Shown here piece by piece: positions 52,348 to 61,069 of a DNA stretch of 64,000 nucleotides. Source of the stretch: Streptomyces candidus (GTDB taxonomy: Bacteria > Actinomycetota > Actinomycetes > Streptomycetales > Streptomycetaceae); contig NZ_JACHEM010000003.1 of NCBI RefSeq assembly GCF_014207445.1, forward strand, positions 549,642-613,641, written 5' to 3'. The stretch's first letter is position 1. Each line of letters opens with the position of its first letter. Made by a program: the position numbers and the translations under genes. The notes below the pieces were generated by a model. The model ran no database searches. It was not told where the DNA came from and saw only the letters and a program-made list of their open reading frames with translations.

Positions 52348-52537
52348 CGTCGGTCCCCTCACAGAGCGAAATTGGGCATGCACAGGCCAGCATGTCGGAG
52401 ATCTTGGGCTCTGCCCATGTGACCTGCGTCAAAGAAATCCGCCCCTGCGGCGGGTGCGAAGCGGCGAAGTATCGCAGGCCGATCACCGAATTAGGTGGTT
52501 TTGCGGCTGCGCGTTGCACAAGCGATGCCGACCGATG

Positions 52538-52568
52538 TTGGTCATTGGGTCCATCGATGCGGGATAAT
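52538..52568 (+). promoter_or_regulatory. Possible housekeeping promoter of the DUF3117 gene
   Basis: TTGGTC (52538-52543) and GATAAT (52563-52568) are separated by 19 bp, 80 bp before the ATG. It lies in the 300-bp divergent spacer 52348-52647, which has no other evident content. Confidence 0.4.
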
Positions 52569-52647
52569 GGCCTGGAAGCAATGTGTTCGATGCCGGTGAC
52601 ACCTGGGTTGTCGGCTGCGTGAGCTGGTTTCAGGAAGGGGAACGAGC

Positions 52648-52815
52648 ATGGCGGCCATGAAGCCGCGGACGGGCGACGGCCCGCTCGAGGTGACCAAGGA
52701 GGGGCGGGGTATCGTCATGCGCGTTCCGCTCGAAGGCGGCGGTCGACTTGTCGTCGAGCTGACTCCGGACGAGGCCGATGCACTCGGCGACGCCCTGAAG
52801 AAGGTCGTCGGTTAA
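52648..52815 (+). CDS. DUF3117 small protein
   Basis: A 55-residue protein matching the DUF3117 family, found across actinobacteria: 'MAAMKPRTGDGPLEVTKEGRGI' followed by 'PLEGGGRLVVELTPDEADALGDALKKV', a compact strand-rich fold ending in a helix. AGGAAGGGG precedes the ATG at 52648. The mycobacterial member also lies near tag. Function unknown; strong conservation and probable high expression hint at a housekeeping role. Confidence 0.93.
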   Translation: MAAMKPRTGDGPLEVTKEGRGIVMRVPLEGGGRLVVELTPDEADALGDALKKVVG

Positions 52816-52845
52816 CGCCTGAAGGCGGATAGCGCTCTTATCTCT

Positions 52846-52886
52846 CCACTGCCCCGGCCACGCGCGAGCGTGAACCGGGGCAGTGG
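52846..52886 (+). terminator. Terminator after the DUF3117 gene
   Basis: A perfect 12-bp stem (52846-52857 with 52875-52886) and 17-nt loop. The following 52890-53000 holds imperfect CCGGCCGTGCGC repeats and no gene. Confidence 0.7.
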
Positions 52887-53031
52887 TGTGTGCGCAAGGC
52901 CCCCGGCCGTGCGCCACACAACAGCAGACCCCGGCCGTGCGCACACACAGGACCCATGCCGTGCGGTACGGAGGGACCCAGGCCGGGGCGGCATACGGCA
53001 GAAGTGCCCGGCCGTAAGGATCGGAGCGAAC

Positions 53032-53697
53032 TCAGCCCCGCCGTACGGCGCACAGCAGGCCGTCGCCCACCGGCAGCAGCGACGACACCAGTTCCGTGGA
53101 CTCCCGCACCGTGCGCAGCAGTTCGCGCAGGCGGATCACCTCGGCCGGCTGGGCGGCGGAGTCGACGGTGCGGCCGTCCGCGAAGACTCCCTCGAAGCAG
53201 ACCAGACCGCCCGGCCGCAGCAGCCGCAACGATTCAGCGAGGTAGTCCAGGGACTCCAGGCGGTCGCCGTCGCAGAAGACGAGGTCGTAGCCGCCGTCCG
53301 CGAGCCGGGGCAGCACATCCAGGGCCCGTCCCGGGATGAAACGGGCCCGGTTGCCGGCGAAGCCCGCCGAGCGGAACGCCTGCTTCGCGAAGGTCTGCCG
53401 CTCCGGCTCCAGGTCCACGGTGGTCAGTACGCCGTCGGGGCGCATGCCCTGCAGGAGGTAGATGCCGGACACGCCCGTGCCCGTGCCGATTTCGGCGACG
53501 GCTTTGGCATCCGCCGTTCCGGCCAGCAGCCGCAGTGCGGCGCCGGTACCCGGGGACACCGAGGGGACGCCCGCGTCCCGGGCCCGGTCCCGGGCCCAGT
53601 GCAGAGTGTCGTCCTCGGCGACGTAGGCGTCGGCGAACGCCCAGCTCGTCTGCCGGTCAGCGGTAATGACCCTCTCCTGTCCCCGTAGTTGGCGCAA
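53032..53697 (-). CDS. SAM-dependent O-methyltransferase (class I, COMT type)
   Basis: A 221-residue methyltransferase. The SAM motif I is '[17 protein letters not shown]', with '[22 protein letters not shown]' as motif II region and '[34 protein letters not shown]' later. The divergent position beside an ECF sigma gene is the same as in mycobacteria. I propose a TTG start at 53697, giving '[10 protein letters not shown]'; TACAGT lies 5 nt upstream, which would make it leaderless. An ATT codon after GGAGAGGGTC is a less likely start. Substrate unknown. Confidence 0.87.
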   Translation of the reverse strand: MRQLRGQERVITADRQTSWAFADAYVAEDDTLHWARDRARDAGVPSVSPGTGAALRLLAGTADAKAVAEIGTGTGVSGIYLLQGMRPDGVLTTVDLEPERQTFAKQAFRSAGFAGNRARFIPGRALDVLPRLADGGYDLVFCDGDRLESLDYLAESLRLLRPGGLVCFEGVFADGRTVDSAAQPAEVIRLRELLRTVRESTELVSSLLPVGDGLLCAVRRG

Positions 53698-53721
53698 CCG
53701 TGACTGTATCCGCTGGCGTCG

Positions 53722-53747
53722 GGAACTCGCAGATGGGACCGGTCGTT
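53722..53747 (+). promoter_or_regulatory. ECF-type promoter, probable autoregulation of the sigma gene
   Basis: GGAAC (53722-53726) and CGTT (53744-53747) are spaced by 17 bp, matching the classic ECF consensus (GGAAC, 16-17 bp, CGTT). It lies about 100 bp upstream of the sigma factor gene on the same strand. Autoregulation is inferred. Confidence 0.6.
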
Positions 53748-53848
53748 GTGAGGGGACAGGGGGATGGATGGAGCACAGGCGGCAGACCCGGGAACGGGTC
53801 CAAAATTCACGCAAAGAGTCTTATCCGGAGCTAACGGGCGAGGTGGTT

Positions 53849-54649
53849 ATGGTAGGGGCTCCACTGGACACCACCAGAGCCGACAGGGGAGGTGCGGCTG
53901 CGGCCGGTGATCGGGGAGGAGTGCTCCGGCGCTTTCTCAGGTCTGCGGGCGAGCCGAAATCCGTGACCGACACCGCTGACCGTTCCGCCTCCACCGCCCG
54001 TTCCGTCCCCGCGACGGCCACCTTCGCCGACTTCTCCGAGGCGGAGGAGGCGTGGACCCCTCCCACCTGGGAGGAGATCGTCAGCACGCACAGCACCCGT
54101 GTCTACCGCCTGGCGTACCGCCTGACCGGCAATCAGCACGACGCGGAGGACCTGACCCAGGAAGTCTTCGTCCGGGTCTTCCGCTCGCTGTCGACGTACA
54201 CGCCCGGCACCTTCGAGGGCTGGCTGCACCGGATCACGACCAACCTCTTCCTGGACATGGTGCGCCGCAAGCAGCGCATCCGCTTCGACTCCCTCGGCGA
54301 CGACGCGGCCGAGCGGCTGCCCAGCCGCGACCCGTCGCCCCAGCAGGTCTTCCAGGACACCCACTTCGACGCGGACGTGCAGCAGGCCCTGGACACCCTG
54401 GCGCCCGAGTTCCGTGCCGCCGTCGTGCTCTGCGACATCGAGGGTCTTTCGTACGAGGAGATCGCCGCCACGCTCGGCGTCAAGCTCGGGACCGTGCGCA
54501 GCCGCATCCACCGCGGTCGCTCGCACCTGCGCAAGGCGCTCAAGCACCGTTCCCCCGAGGCCCGCGCCGAGCAGCGCGCCATGGCGCCCGTGGGCGCGGC
54601 CACGGGTCTCGGGTTCCCGGCGGCGGTCGGAGAGGGCGGAATCGGGTGA
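53849..54649 (+). CDS. sigE: ECF sigma factor, mycobacterial SigE-like
   Basis: A 266-residue ECF sigma factor. Region 2 (about 82-150) is '[30 protein letters not shown]' and '[26 protein letters not shown]'; region 4 (about 180-235) is '[51 protein letters not shown]'. It overlaps the anti-sigma gene by 4 bp and precedes htrA and tatB, the arrangement of M. tuberculosis sigE-rseA-htrA-tatB. Note that S. coelicolor's named SigE is a different gene. The start is uncertain: ATG 53849 ('[15 protein letters not shown]') is the family start I recall; ATG 53768 with AGGGGGA is also plausible. Confidence 0.93.
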   Translation: MVGAPLDTTRADRGGAAAAGDRGGVLRRFLRSAGEPKSVTDTADRSASTARSVPATATFADFSEAEEAWTPPTWEEIVSTHSTRVYRLAYRLTGNQHDAEDLTQEVFVRVFRSLSTYTPGTFEGWLHRITTNLFLDMVRRKQRIRFDSLGDDAAERLPSRDPSPQQVFQDTHFDADVQQALDTLAPEFRAAVVLCDIEGLSYEEIAATLGVKLGTVRSRIHRGRSHLRKALKHRSPEARAEQRAMAPVGAATGLGFPAAVGEGGIG

Positions 54650-55665
54650 GCGGATCTCGACCCACCCCGGCGGAGCAACACCTCGGGGACCGGCTCGCCG
54701 CGCTGGTGGACGGCGAACTGGGCCACGACTCGCGCGAGCGGGTCCTGGCCCATCTGGCGACGTGCGCCAAGTGCAAGGCCGAGGCCGATGCGCAGCGCAG
54801 GCTCAAGGACGTCTTCGCGCACACCGCGTCCCCCGCCCCCTCCGCGGGCTTCCTGGCCCGCCTCCAGGGTCTGCCCGGAGGTTCCGGGGACGAGGACGGC
54901 CCCGGAGACGGCGGGCCGTTCGGCCGCGGACGATTCGGGGACGGAGCTCCTGGAGCCTTCTCCGCCGACGACACCCTGAGGTTCGGCAGCCGGATCGGGT
55001 ACGAGCCGACCGGCGCGCACGGCCCGGTCTTCCCCGGCGGCTCCGGTGACCGGGGCTTCCGCATCCACGAAGTGGGCCGTCCGGAGGGCGAGCGGCCCGG
55101 CGGGCGCAGGCCGAGCAGGTTCGCCTTCGCCGCGGCGAGCGCCGTCTCACTGGCCGCGATCGCCCTCGGCGGAGCCCTTCCCGCGGACAGCGCCAGCAGC
55201 CCTTCCCACAGGGGCGAGCGGTCCGGCGGCTTCACCCCCGCCCGCGCCGCCACCCCGGCGAGCGGTACGGACAACAGCCGCCGTCAGGGCGGTGCGTCGA
55301 GCGTCCGCGGGGACAGCGGGAGCGGCAGCTCCTCAGGCGGCGGTACGAGCGTGCTCTCGGCGACCGCCGGAGTCGGTGCCGGGGCCGCCACGGCACCCCC
55401 CGTTCCCTACCAGGAGGGCCTGAAGGTCTTCCCGATCTCGCTGCCGCCACGGGATCAGGCGAACCACGGGCCGGGGTCGGGCACCGGACCGCTTCGGCAC
55501 CACGCGATACGGCCCTTCCCGGCCCATCTGCCCACCGGTTCCCCCACGTCCGCGCCGCCGGGGCCGGTGCAGTCGGTACCGACTGCGTCCCCCTCGGCGC
55601 CGACCGCCGGCGGCCACCTGGCCGTACCCCCGGCTCCCGAACTCTCCGTCTCACGCGGACGCTGA
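54646..55665 (+). CDS. Zinc-finger anti-sigma factor (RseA-like)
   Basis: A 339-residue membrane protein. The N-terminal ZAS domain has Hx3Cx2C at H36, C40 and C43 ('[10 protein letters not shown]'), which can bind zinc and sense redox state. A Gly-rich linker follows, then a transmembrane helix (about 158-180, '[20 protein letters not shown]') and a long Ser/Pro/Gly-rich external part. It should hold the upstream sigma factor inactive. The 4-bp overlap ensures equal translation. The long external tail is unlike the short mycobacterial RseA and might receive an envelope signal. Confidence 0.9.
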   Translation: MSGSRPTPAEQHLGDRLAALVDGELGHDSRERVLAHLATCAKCKAEADAQRRLKDVFAHTASPAPSAGFLARLQGLPGGSGDEDGPGDGGPFGRGRFGDGAPGAFSADDTLRFGSRIGYEPTGAHGPVFPGGSGDRGFRIHEVGRPEGERPGGRRPSRFAFAAASAVSLAAIALGGALPADSASSPSHRGERSGGFTPARAATPASGTDNSRRQGGASSVRGDSGSGSSSGGGTSVLSATAGVGAGAATAPPVPYQEGLKVFPISLPPRDQANHGPGSGTGPLRHHAIRPFPAHLPTGSPTSAPPGPVQSVPTASPSAPTAGGHLAVPPAPELSVSRGR

Positions 55666-55789
55666 CCCCGGGTACTCTGCGCGCGCAATCGCAAACCTGG
55701 TTGAATCCAGGGAAGGGGTGCCCGCCACACGGGCGCGGAGGCTGGTTCCGGGACTTCTCGTACGGGCCAAGGGCAGTTGCGGGGAGAGC

Positions 55790-57571
55790 ATGGACGAGGG
55801 CAAGCCCGCCGGGCCACGGGCGAAGTGGTGGAGCCGTGCCGGGCGGGGGGCGTCTGCGACCACGTCCGAGCCCCACCCGGCCGAACCGGCTTCGAACCCG
55901 GCACCGGGCGCCTCGGCAGCGGAGCCCGACACTCCGCTTCCCCCGATGAACCCGCGGTCGCCCGGGAACCCGCCCCCGCCGGTGGACCCGCCCCCGCCGG
56001 CGGACCCGCCTTCGTCGGGGGTTCCGTCCGCGCCGGGGAGCCCGCCCCCGCCGGTGGACCTGCCCTCGCCCAGGAACCAGCCTGCGCCCGTGGAACCGCC
56101 GGAGTCCGCTGACCGGGCGGCGCACGTGGCGGACCGTGCACCGGCGAAGGACCGCACGGACCCGGCGGGCGCCGAGGACACCGTCGGCGAGGTCCGCGGG
56201 CAGGGGAGGCCGCAGCCGCTGCACGACCCCGACCCGTACAACACGCCCCCCTACGGAGGCCCCGGCCCCTGGGCCCCGGCACCGCCGGTGCAGATGCCGA
56301 CCCCGGCGCACGGCACACCCGTACCGCCGCAGTACCCCGGAGGGCCGTACTCGCCGCCTCGGCAGCAGTACCCGCCCTCCCCGTGGCTCCAGTACGACCC
56401 GTGGAGCGCCGCGCCGCAGCAGCCGCTGTCGTACGGCGACGACCACGGTGCCCCCAGAAAGCCGCGGCGCGCCGGGCTGTTCGTCGGCGCCCTGCTGATC
56501 GCCCTGGTCGCGGGCGGCGTCGGCGGCGGCGTCGGGGCGTACGTCGAGCGCAACGACGGGCTGCGCGGCCCCGTACGGCTCCCGCAGGCGGACAGCGCGC
56601 CGCGCGACCGCGCCCCCGACACCGTCGCGGGCATCGCGGCCAGCGCCCTGCCCAGCGTCGTCACCTTTCACGTCAGCGGAGGCAGCGGCAAGGGCACCGG
56701 CACCGGCTTCGTCCTCGACAACAAGGGCCACATCCTCACCAACCACCATGTGGTGGATCCGGCCGGATCCTCCGGTGTCATCTCCCTCACCTTCAGCAGC
56801 GGCGAGAGCGCGAAGGCCGAACTCGTCGGCAAGGACAGCGGGTACGACCTCGCCGTCGTCAAGGTCGTCGGCGTCTCCGGTCTCAAGCCGCTGCCGCTGG
56901 GCAACTCCGACGACGTCCGCGTGGGCGACCCGGTGGTGGCGATCGGGGCGCCCTTCGACCTGCAGAACACGGTGACCGCGGGCATCATCAGCGCCAAGCA
57001 GCGGCCCATCACCGCGGGCGGCGAGAAGGGCGACGGCAGTGACGTCAGCTATGTCGACGCGCTCCAGACCGACGCCCCCATCAACCCCGGCAACTCCGGC
57101 GGTCCGCTCGTCGACGGCCAGGCCCGGGTCATCGGCGTCAACAGCGCCATCCGCGGCCCGGACAGCGGCACCGGCCTCGAAGGCGGTCGGGGCGGCAGCA
57201 TCGGTCTCGGCTTCGCGATCCCGATCAACCAGGCCAAACGCGTCGCCGAGGAGATCATCAACACCGGCAGGGCGACCCACCCGGTGATCGGCGTCTCCCT
57301 CGACATGAAGTACCCGGGCGACGGAGCCAAGGTCGGCGCGAAGGGTGCGGGCGGCGCTCCCTCGGTCACCCCCGGCGGCCCCGGTGCCCGGGCCGGCGTC
57401 GAGCCCGGCGACGTCATCACCCGTGTCGACGGCCGACGCGTGCGCAGCGGCGAGGAACTGATCGTGAAGATCCGTGCGCGCAAACCCGGTGACCTGCTGA
57501 AACTCACGCTGCGCCGGGACGGTACGGAGCGCGAGGTGTCCCTCAGACTCGGCTCGGCGGGGGACCGCTGA
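55790..57571 (+). CDS. htrA: HtrA/DegP-type membrane serine protease
   Basis: A 593-residue protein. A Pro-rich cytoplasmic N-terminus (1-225) contains repeated 'PPPPVDPP'-like units. A transmembrane helix (about 227-250, 'LFVGALLIALVAGGVGGGVGAYV') is followed by a trypsin-like protease with the triad H320 ('TNHHVVDP'), D353 ('GYDLAVVKV') and S436 ('NPGNSGGPL'), and a C-terminal PDZ domain (about 490-590). It degrades misfolded envelope proteins and may cleave the anti-sigma factor. ATG 55790 follows GGGGAGAGC; the frame upstream is low-similarity. Confidence 0.94.
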   Translation: MDEGKPAGPRAKWWSRAGRGASATTSEPHPAEPASNPAPGASAAEPDTPLPPMNPRSPGNPPPPVDPPPPADPPSSGVPSAPGSPPPPVDLPSPRNQPAPVEPPESADRAAHVADRAPAKDRTDPAGAEDTVGEVRGQGRPQPLHDPDPYNTPPYGGPGPWAPAPPVQMPTPAHGTPVPPQYPGGPYSPPRQQYPPSPWLQYDPWSAAPQQPLSYGDDHGAPRKPRRAGLFVGALLIALVAGGVGGGVGAYVERNDGLRGPVRLPQADSAPRDRAPDTVAGIAASALPSVVTFHVSGGSGKGTGTGFVLDNKGHILTNHHVVDPAGSSGVISLTFSSGESAKAELVGKDSGYDLAVVKVVGVSGLKPLPLGNSDDVRVGDPVVAIGAPFDLQNTVTAGIISAKQRPITAGGEKGDGSDVSYVDALQTDAPINPGNSGGPLVDGQARVIGVNSAIRGPDSGTGLEGGRGGSIGLGFAIPINQAKRVAEEIINTGRATHPVIGVSLDMKYPGDGAKVGAKGAGGAPSVTPGGPGARAGVEPGDVITRVDGRRVRSGEELIVKIRARKPGDLLKLTLRRDGTEREVSLRLGSAGDR

Positions 57572-57693
57572 CCGGGTGCCGGAGGGACGTGCGGGGGACG
57601 CGCGAACGGCAGACAGGTGTCACCTGAAGGTACCGTCCGGACAGCTGGGGCGGGTACCGTGGAACGCGCCCGGAGAATTCAAGGAGCTGCAAG

Positions 57694-58233
57694 GTGTTCA
57701 CAGACATAGGCGGACTTGAGCTGCTGATGCTCGCGGTCCTCGCCGTGCTCATCTTCGGCCCGGACAAGCTGCCGAAGATGATCCAGGACGCCACCCGGAC
57801 CATCCGCAAGATCCGCGAGTTCTCGGAGAGCGCGAAGCAGGACATCCGTAGCGAGCTGGGCCCGGAGTTCAAGGACTTCGAGTTCGAGGACCTCAACCCG
57901 AAGGCCTTCGTCCGCAAGCAGCTGGCGGAGCACGGGGGAGACGACCTCGGGCTGAAGGAGATCCGGGAGAGCTTCGACCTGCGGGGAGAACTCAGCGAGG
58001 TCACCGATGTGGTGAACGGGCGGGCCCGGCCGACGGCGCGGACGCCTTCGGACGTGGCGGACTCGGGAGCGGGGACCGGTGCAGACGCTGGGGCTCGGGC
58101 GGATCTGACCAAGGGCGAGGGGTCGGCCGGCGGTGCGCGGGCGAACCTGCGCAAGGACGAGGCCGGGCCGGCTGCCGGCGCGGCGAATCTGCGGAAGGAC
58201 GATCGGCCGGCCTTTGATCCGGACGCGACGTGA
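57694..58233 (+). CDS. tatB: Twin-arginine translocase subunit TatB
   Basis: A 179-residue protein: an N-terminal transmembrane helix with the TatB glutamate ('DIGGLELLMLAVLAVLIFGP', E9 and FGP at 21-23), then an amphipathic helix ('DKLPKMIQDATRTIRKIREFSESAKQDI') and a charged tail with two 'ANLRKD' repeats. It recognises folded Tat substrates together with TatC, which must be encoded elsewhere. GTG 57694 follows AAGGAGCTGC. Its place after htrA in a sigma/anti-sigma module is conserved in actinobacteria. Confidence 0.95.
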   Translation: MFTDIGGLELLMLAVLAVLIFGPDKLPKMIQDATRTIRKIREFSESAKQDIRSELGPEFKDFEFEDLNPKAFVRKQLAEHGGDDLGLKEIRESFDLRGELSEVTDVVNGRARPTARTPSDVADSGAGTGADAGARADLTKGEGSAGGARANLRKDEAGPAAGAANLRKDDRPAFDPDAT

Positions 58234-58319
58234 GTGGGCGCCGGGGCGGCGTGGAGCGGGGCAGGAACTGCGCTGAGCGGTAGCGGGGCGTGGGGTGGGC
58301 ATGCACCTCGCGGTGGGCA

Positions 58320-58418
58320 GTCGCCCCCTTGCCCGTCCTCCCCCAAGCACTCGGCTTCGCTCGTGCAGGGGGACCCCCGCGCCCTTGGGGGGGCGGCCCC
58401 GCCGCCCAAGGGGCGCAC
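58320..58418 (+). repeat. Dispersed intergenic repeat, full copy
   Basis: Core 58322-58384 is the reverse complement of 49052-49114 with two mismatches; the flanking module GGGCGGCCCCGCCGCCCAAGGGG is shared with 36429-36498. It fills much of the 310-bp gap between tatB and the next gene, which holds no other evident feature. Confidence 0.85.
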
Positions 58419-58543
58419 GGTGTGCGGCCCCGTTGCCCCGGGGGGTCGGGGGGCGCGGGCTATCCTCCAACTGTCCGGGTGCAGGACGCCCGAGGGGGGT
58501 GGGCCGCTCCGGACGCTGACGATCAGAGGAGGCGGCCGGGCAG

Positions 58544-59218
58544 ATGGAGACGACGAGTCGGGCAGGGGCGCAGGAGGATACCGGTGCGCCCGGTGGGTCC
58601 ACCGCGGGAGGGGGGCCGGCAGCCCGGCGTACGGTCGACGGTTATCTGAGCGCCCCGTTTCCCTGGTACGGGCTGGACGAGGCCTTCACCGGGCCGCGCT
58701 GGCTGATGCAGGTCACCGCCGCCGCCGACGGCACCGTCCAGCACGGTGCGGTGGGCCACGGCGACGAGCCGACGATACGGGCAGCCGCGGAGGACGGCCT
58801 GGACAAGGAGCGCTTCGCGGTCGTCGTGACCGTCGCCGCCAACCCGGTGCGCCGCAGCGGCGACGGCACCGGAACGCTGGAGGCCACCTCGGTCTCCTCC
58901 GCGGCCTGGCTCGCCGGCTCCGGCCTGCTGTCGCAGACCTGGCCCGCGCAGCTCGACCACTCGATGCGCGACAACTGGCTCGCCCAGCAGACCGAGGTCT
59001 GTTTCGACCTGGCCGACGACCTCCAGGGCGAGGACTGGTCGTCGCTCTCGCTGCCGGTCGACGGGGTGCCCACCCCCTTCCACTACCGCGAGTCCGAGTA
59101 CGGCTGGGTGCTCGCCGGCTCCACCGGTTCGGGGGTCCACCTCGGCGCGTACGGGCGCGGCATGAGCGCGTACGGACTGGGTTTCTCCGTGGTGAAGGAC
59201 ATCCAGGCGTACGCCTGA
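58544..59218 (+). CDS. Conserved hypothetical protein
   Basis: A 224-residue cytoplasmic-looking protein without a signal peptide or membrane helix. A Gly/Ala-rich first 30 residues precede a compact region with aromatic residues ('YLSAPFPWYGLDEAFTGPRWLMQV', 'DDLQGEDWSSLSLPVDGVPTPFHYRESEYGWVLAG', 'GVHLGAYGRGMSAYGLGFSVVKDI'). I recognise no catalytic motif. AGGAGG lies upstream but rather far from the ATG. It sits convergent to mrp. Confidence 0.75.
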   Translation: METTSRAGAQEDTGAPGGSTAGGGPAARRTVDGYLSAPFPWYGLDEAFTGPRWLMQVTAAADGTVQHGAVGHGDEPTIRAAAEDGLDKERFAVVVTVAANPVRRSGDGTGTLEATSVSSAAWLAGSGLLSQTWPAQLDHSMRDNWLAQQTEVCFDLADDLQGEDWSSLSLPVDGVPTPFHYRESEYGWVLAGSTGSGVHLGAYGRGMSAYGLGFSVVKDIQAYA

Positions 59219-59222
59219 CCGG

Positions 59223-59269
59223 CACATGGGTGAGGGGCGGCCTCCAGGAGGCCGCCCCTCACCCATGTG
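59223..59269. terminator. 23-bp perfect palindrome, bidirectional terminator
   Basis: Arms 59223-59245 and 59247-59269 are perfect inverted copies centred on A59246; a CCAGG loop is likely in the RNA. It lies between the convergent hypothetical and mrp genes. Confidence 0.85.
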
Positions 59270-59295
59270 TGCGCACCCGCGGGTGCGCCGGAGTC

Positions 59296-60429
59296 TCAGA
59301 ACTTGTTGCGCGGTGTGATTCCCAGCGACATCCCGGACAGCCCGCGGGCCCGCCCGCCCAGCTTCCCCGCGATGGCCCGCAGCGCGGATCCGGCGGGGGA
59401 GTCGGGGTCGGTCAGCACGACCGGACGGCCGTCGTCGCCGCCCTCGCGCAGCCGTACGTCGATGGGGATGGAGCCCAGGACGGGAACGGTCGCGCCGGTC
59501 GTCCTGGTCAGACCCTCGGCGACGCGCTCGCCGCCGCCGGTGCCGAACACGTCGACGATCTCGTCGCAGTGCGGGCACGGCATGCCGGACATGTTCTCGA
59601 CGACGCCGACGATCTTCTGGTGCGTCTGCACGGCGATCGACCCGGCCCGCTCGGCGACCTCGGCGGCGGCCTGCTGCGGGGTGGTGACGACGAGGATCTC
59701 GGCGTTCGGGACCAGTTGCGCGACCGAGATCGCGATGTCGCCGGTGCCCGGCGGCAGGTCGAGCAGGAGGACGTCGAGGTCGCCCCAGTACACGTCCGCC
59801 AGGAACTGCTGGAGCGCGCGGTGCAGCATCGGGCCGCGCCACACGACGGGCGCGTTGCCCGGGGTGAACATGCCGATGGAGATGACCTTCACGCCGTTCG
59901 CCGACGGCGGCATGATCATGTTCTCGACCTGGGTGGGCTTGCCCTCCACGCCCAGCATGCGGGGCACGCTGTGGCCGTAGATGTCCGCGTCGACGACGCC
60001 GACCTTGAGGCCGTCCGCCGCCATCGCCGCGGCCAGGTTCACCGTCACCGAGGACTTGCCGACGCCGCCCTTCCCGGAGGCGACCGCGTACACCCTGGTC
60101 AGCGAGCCGGGCTGGGCGAAGGGCACCTCGCGCTCCGCCGTGCCGCCGCGCAGGGCGCCCGCCAGTTCCTTGCGCTGTTCGTCGCTCATCACGTCGAGCT
60201 CGACGGTGACGCCGGTGACGCCCTCGACCCGCTCGACGGCCTCGCGCACATTGGAGGTGATGGTCTCGCGCATCGGGCAGCCGGAGACGGTCAGATAGAC
60301 CGCGACGGCGACCGCGCCGTCCGCCCCGATCTCGACCGATTTGACCATGCCGAGTTCTGTGATCGGTCGGTGGATCTCTGGGTCGTTCACCGTCGCCAGT
60401 GCTTCACGCACCGCGTCTTCCGTAGCCAT
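59296..60429 (-). CDS. mrp: Mrp/ApbC iron-sulfur cluster carrier ATPase
   Basis: A 377-residue P-loop NTPase. An N-terminal MIP18/DUF59 domain (about 1-90, 'VSGCPMRETI') is followed by the deviant Walker A 'GKGGVGKS' at 119-126, 'VVDADIYGHSVPRMLG', and the CxxC motif C285-P-H-C288 ('MSGMPCPHCDE') used for [4Fe-4S] transfer at the dimer interface. It carries Fe-S clusters to apoproteins. The start ATG 60429 probably gives a leaderless mRNA. Confidence 0.95.
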   Translation of the reverse strand: MATEDAVREALATVNDPEIHRPITELGMVKSVEIGADGAVAVAVYLTVSGCPMRETITSNVREAVERVEGVTGVTVELDVMSDEQRKELAGALRGGTAEREVPFAQPGSLTRVYAVASGKGGVGKSSVTVNLAAAMAADGLKVGVVDADIYGHSVPRMLGVEGKPTQVENMIMPPSANGVKVISIGMFTPGNAPVVWRGPMLHRALQQFLADVYWGDLDVLLLDLPPGTGDIAISVAQLVPNAEILVVTTPQQAAAEVAERAGSIAVQTHQKIVGVVENMSGMPCPHCDEIVDVFGTGGGERVAEGLTRTTGATVPVLGSIPIDVRLREGGDDGRPVVLTDPDSPAGSALRAIAGKLGGRARGLSGMSLGITPRNKF

Positions 60430-60435
60430 GCTCCG

Positions 60436-60441
60436 ATAGTA
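60436..60441 (-). promoter_or_regulatory. Probable -10 element for leaderless mrp mRNA
   Basis: TACTAT on the minus strand ends 6 nt before the mrp ATG. The GGAG directly before the ATG is too close (1 nt) to act as a ribosome site. Confidence 0.5.
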
Positions 60442-60472
60442 CGGCGGTGGGGCGGGCGACCGGGAAGGCCGG

Positions 60473-61069
60473 TCAACGGTCGCCTTCGTCACTCCGGTTC
60501 GCCGGCCCGGCCGGGAATACGGTTCCTCGCTCCTCCAACTCCTTGACCAAGTCCTGGAGTTCGGAACGGATCCAGTCGCGGGTGGCGACCTCGCCGAGGT
60601 TCATGCGCAGCGCCGCGATCTCCCGTGTGAGGTATTCGGTGTCGGCGATGGAACGCTCGTTCTGCTTCCGGTCCTGCTCGTGGGTGACCCGGTCCCGGTC
60701 GTCCTGCCGGTTCTGCGCGAGCAGGATGAGCGGCGCGGCGTACGAGGCTTGGAGCGACAGCGCCAAGGTCAGGAAGATGAAAGGGAATTCGTCGAACCGC
60801 AGATCCTTGGGCGCGAAGATGTTCCAGAGCACCCACACGATGATCGCCGCCGTCATCCAGACGATGAACCGGCCCGTCCCCAGGAACCGTGCGATCCGCT
60901 CCGAATACCGCCCGAACGCCTCGGGGTCCCATTCGGGCAGCAGGCGCTTGCGGGGCGCTTTCGGCTGATCCAGACGCACCCGTGAGGCGCGCGCCGCCGC
61001 GTTCGCGCCGGTCGTGGACCGCGTACGCTCCTTGCCCTCGCCACCGCGCTCACCGGCCACCGACGACAC
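60473..61069 (-). CDS. DUF1003 membrane protein
   Basis: A 198-residue protein with a basic N-terminus, then the DUF1003 core: 'RIARFLGTGRFIVWMTAAIIVWVLWNIF', 'DEFPFIFLTLALSLQASYAAPLILLAQNRQ' and the polar 'DRDRVTHEQDRKQNERSIADTEYLTREIAALR' helix. Two transmembrane helices are expected. It overlaps the preceding MgtE_N/CBS gene by 20 bp, so the two are coupled; DUF1003 with MgtE_N/CBS hints at ion or metal handling. Confidence 0.92.
   Translation of the reverse strand: MSSVAGERGGEGKERTRSTTGANAAARASRVRLDQPKAPRKRLLPEWDPEAFGRYSERIARFLGTGRFIVWMTAAIIVWVLWNIFAPKDLRFDEFPFIFLTLALSLQASYAAPLILLAQNRQDDRDRVTHEQDRKQNERSIADTEYLTREIAALRMNLGEVATRDWIRSELQDLVKELEERGTVFPAGPANRSDEGDR

Noticed and set aside
52890..53000. 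CCGGCCGTGCGC-type imperfect repeats as a regulatory array
   Set aside because: The units vary in length and sequence and fit low-complexity GC DNA downstream of a terminator.
55666..57693. Additional GGAAC-type ECF promoters before htrA and tatB
   Set aside because: GGAAC occurrences (for example near 57662) lack a correctly spaced CGTT or are too close to the start codon.
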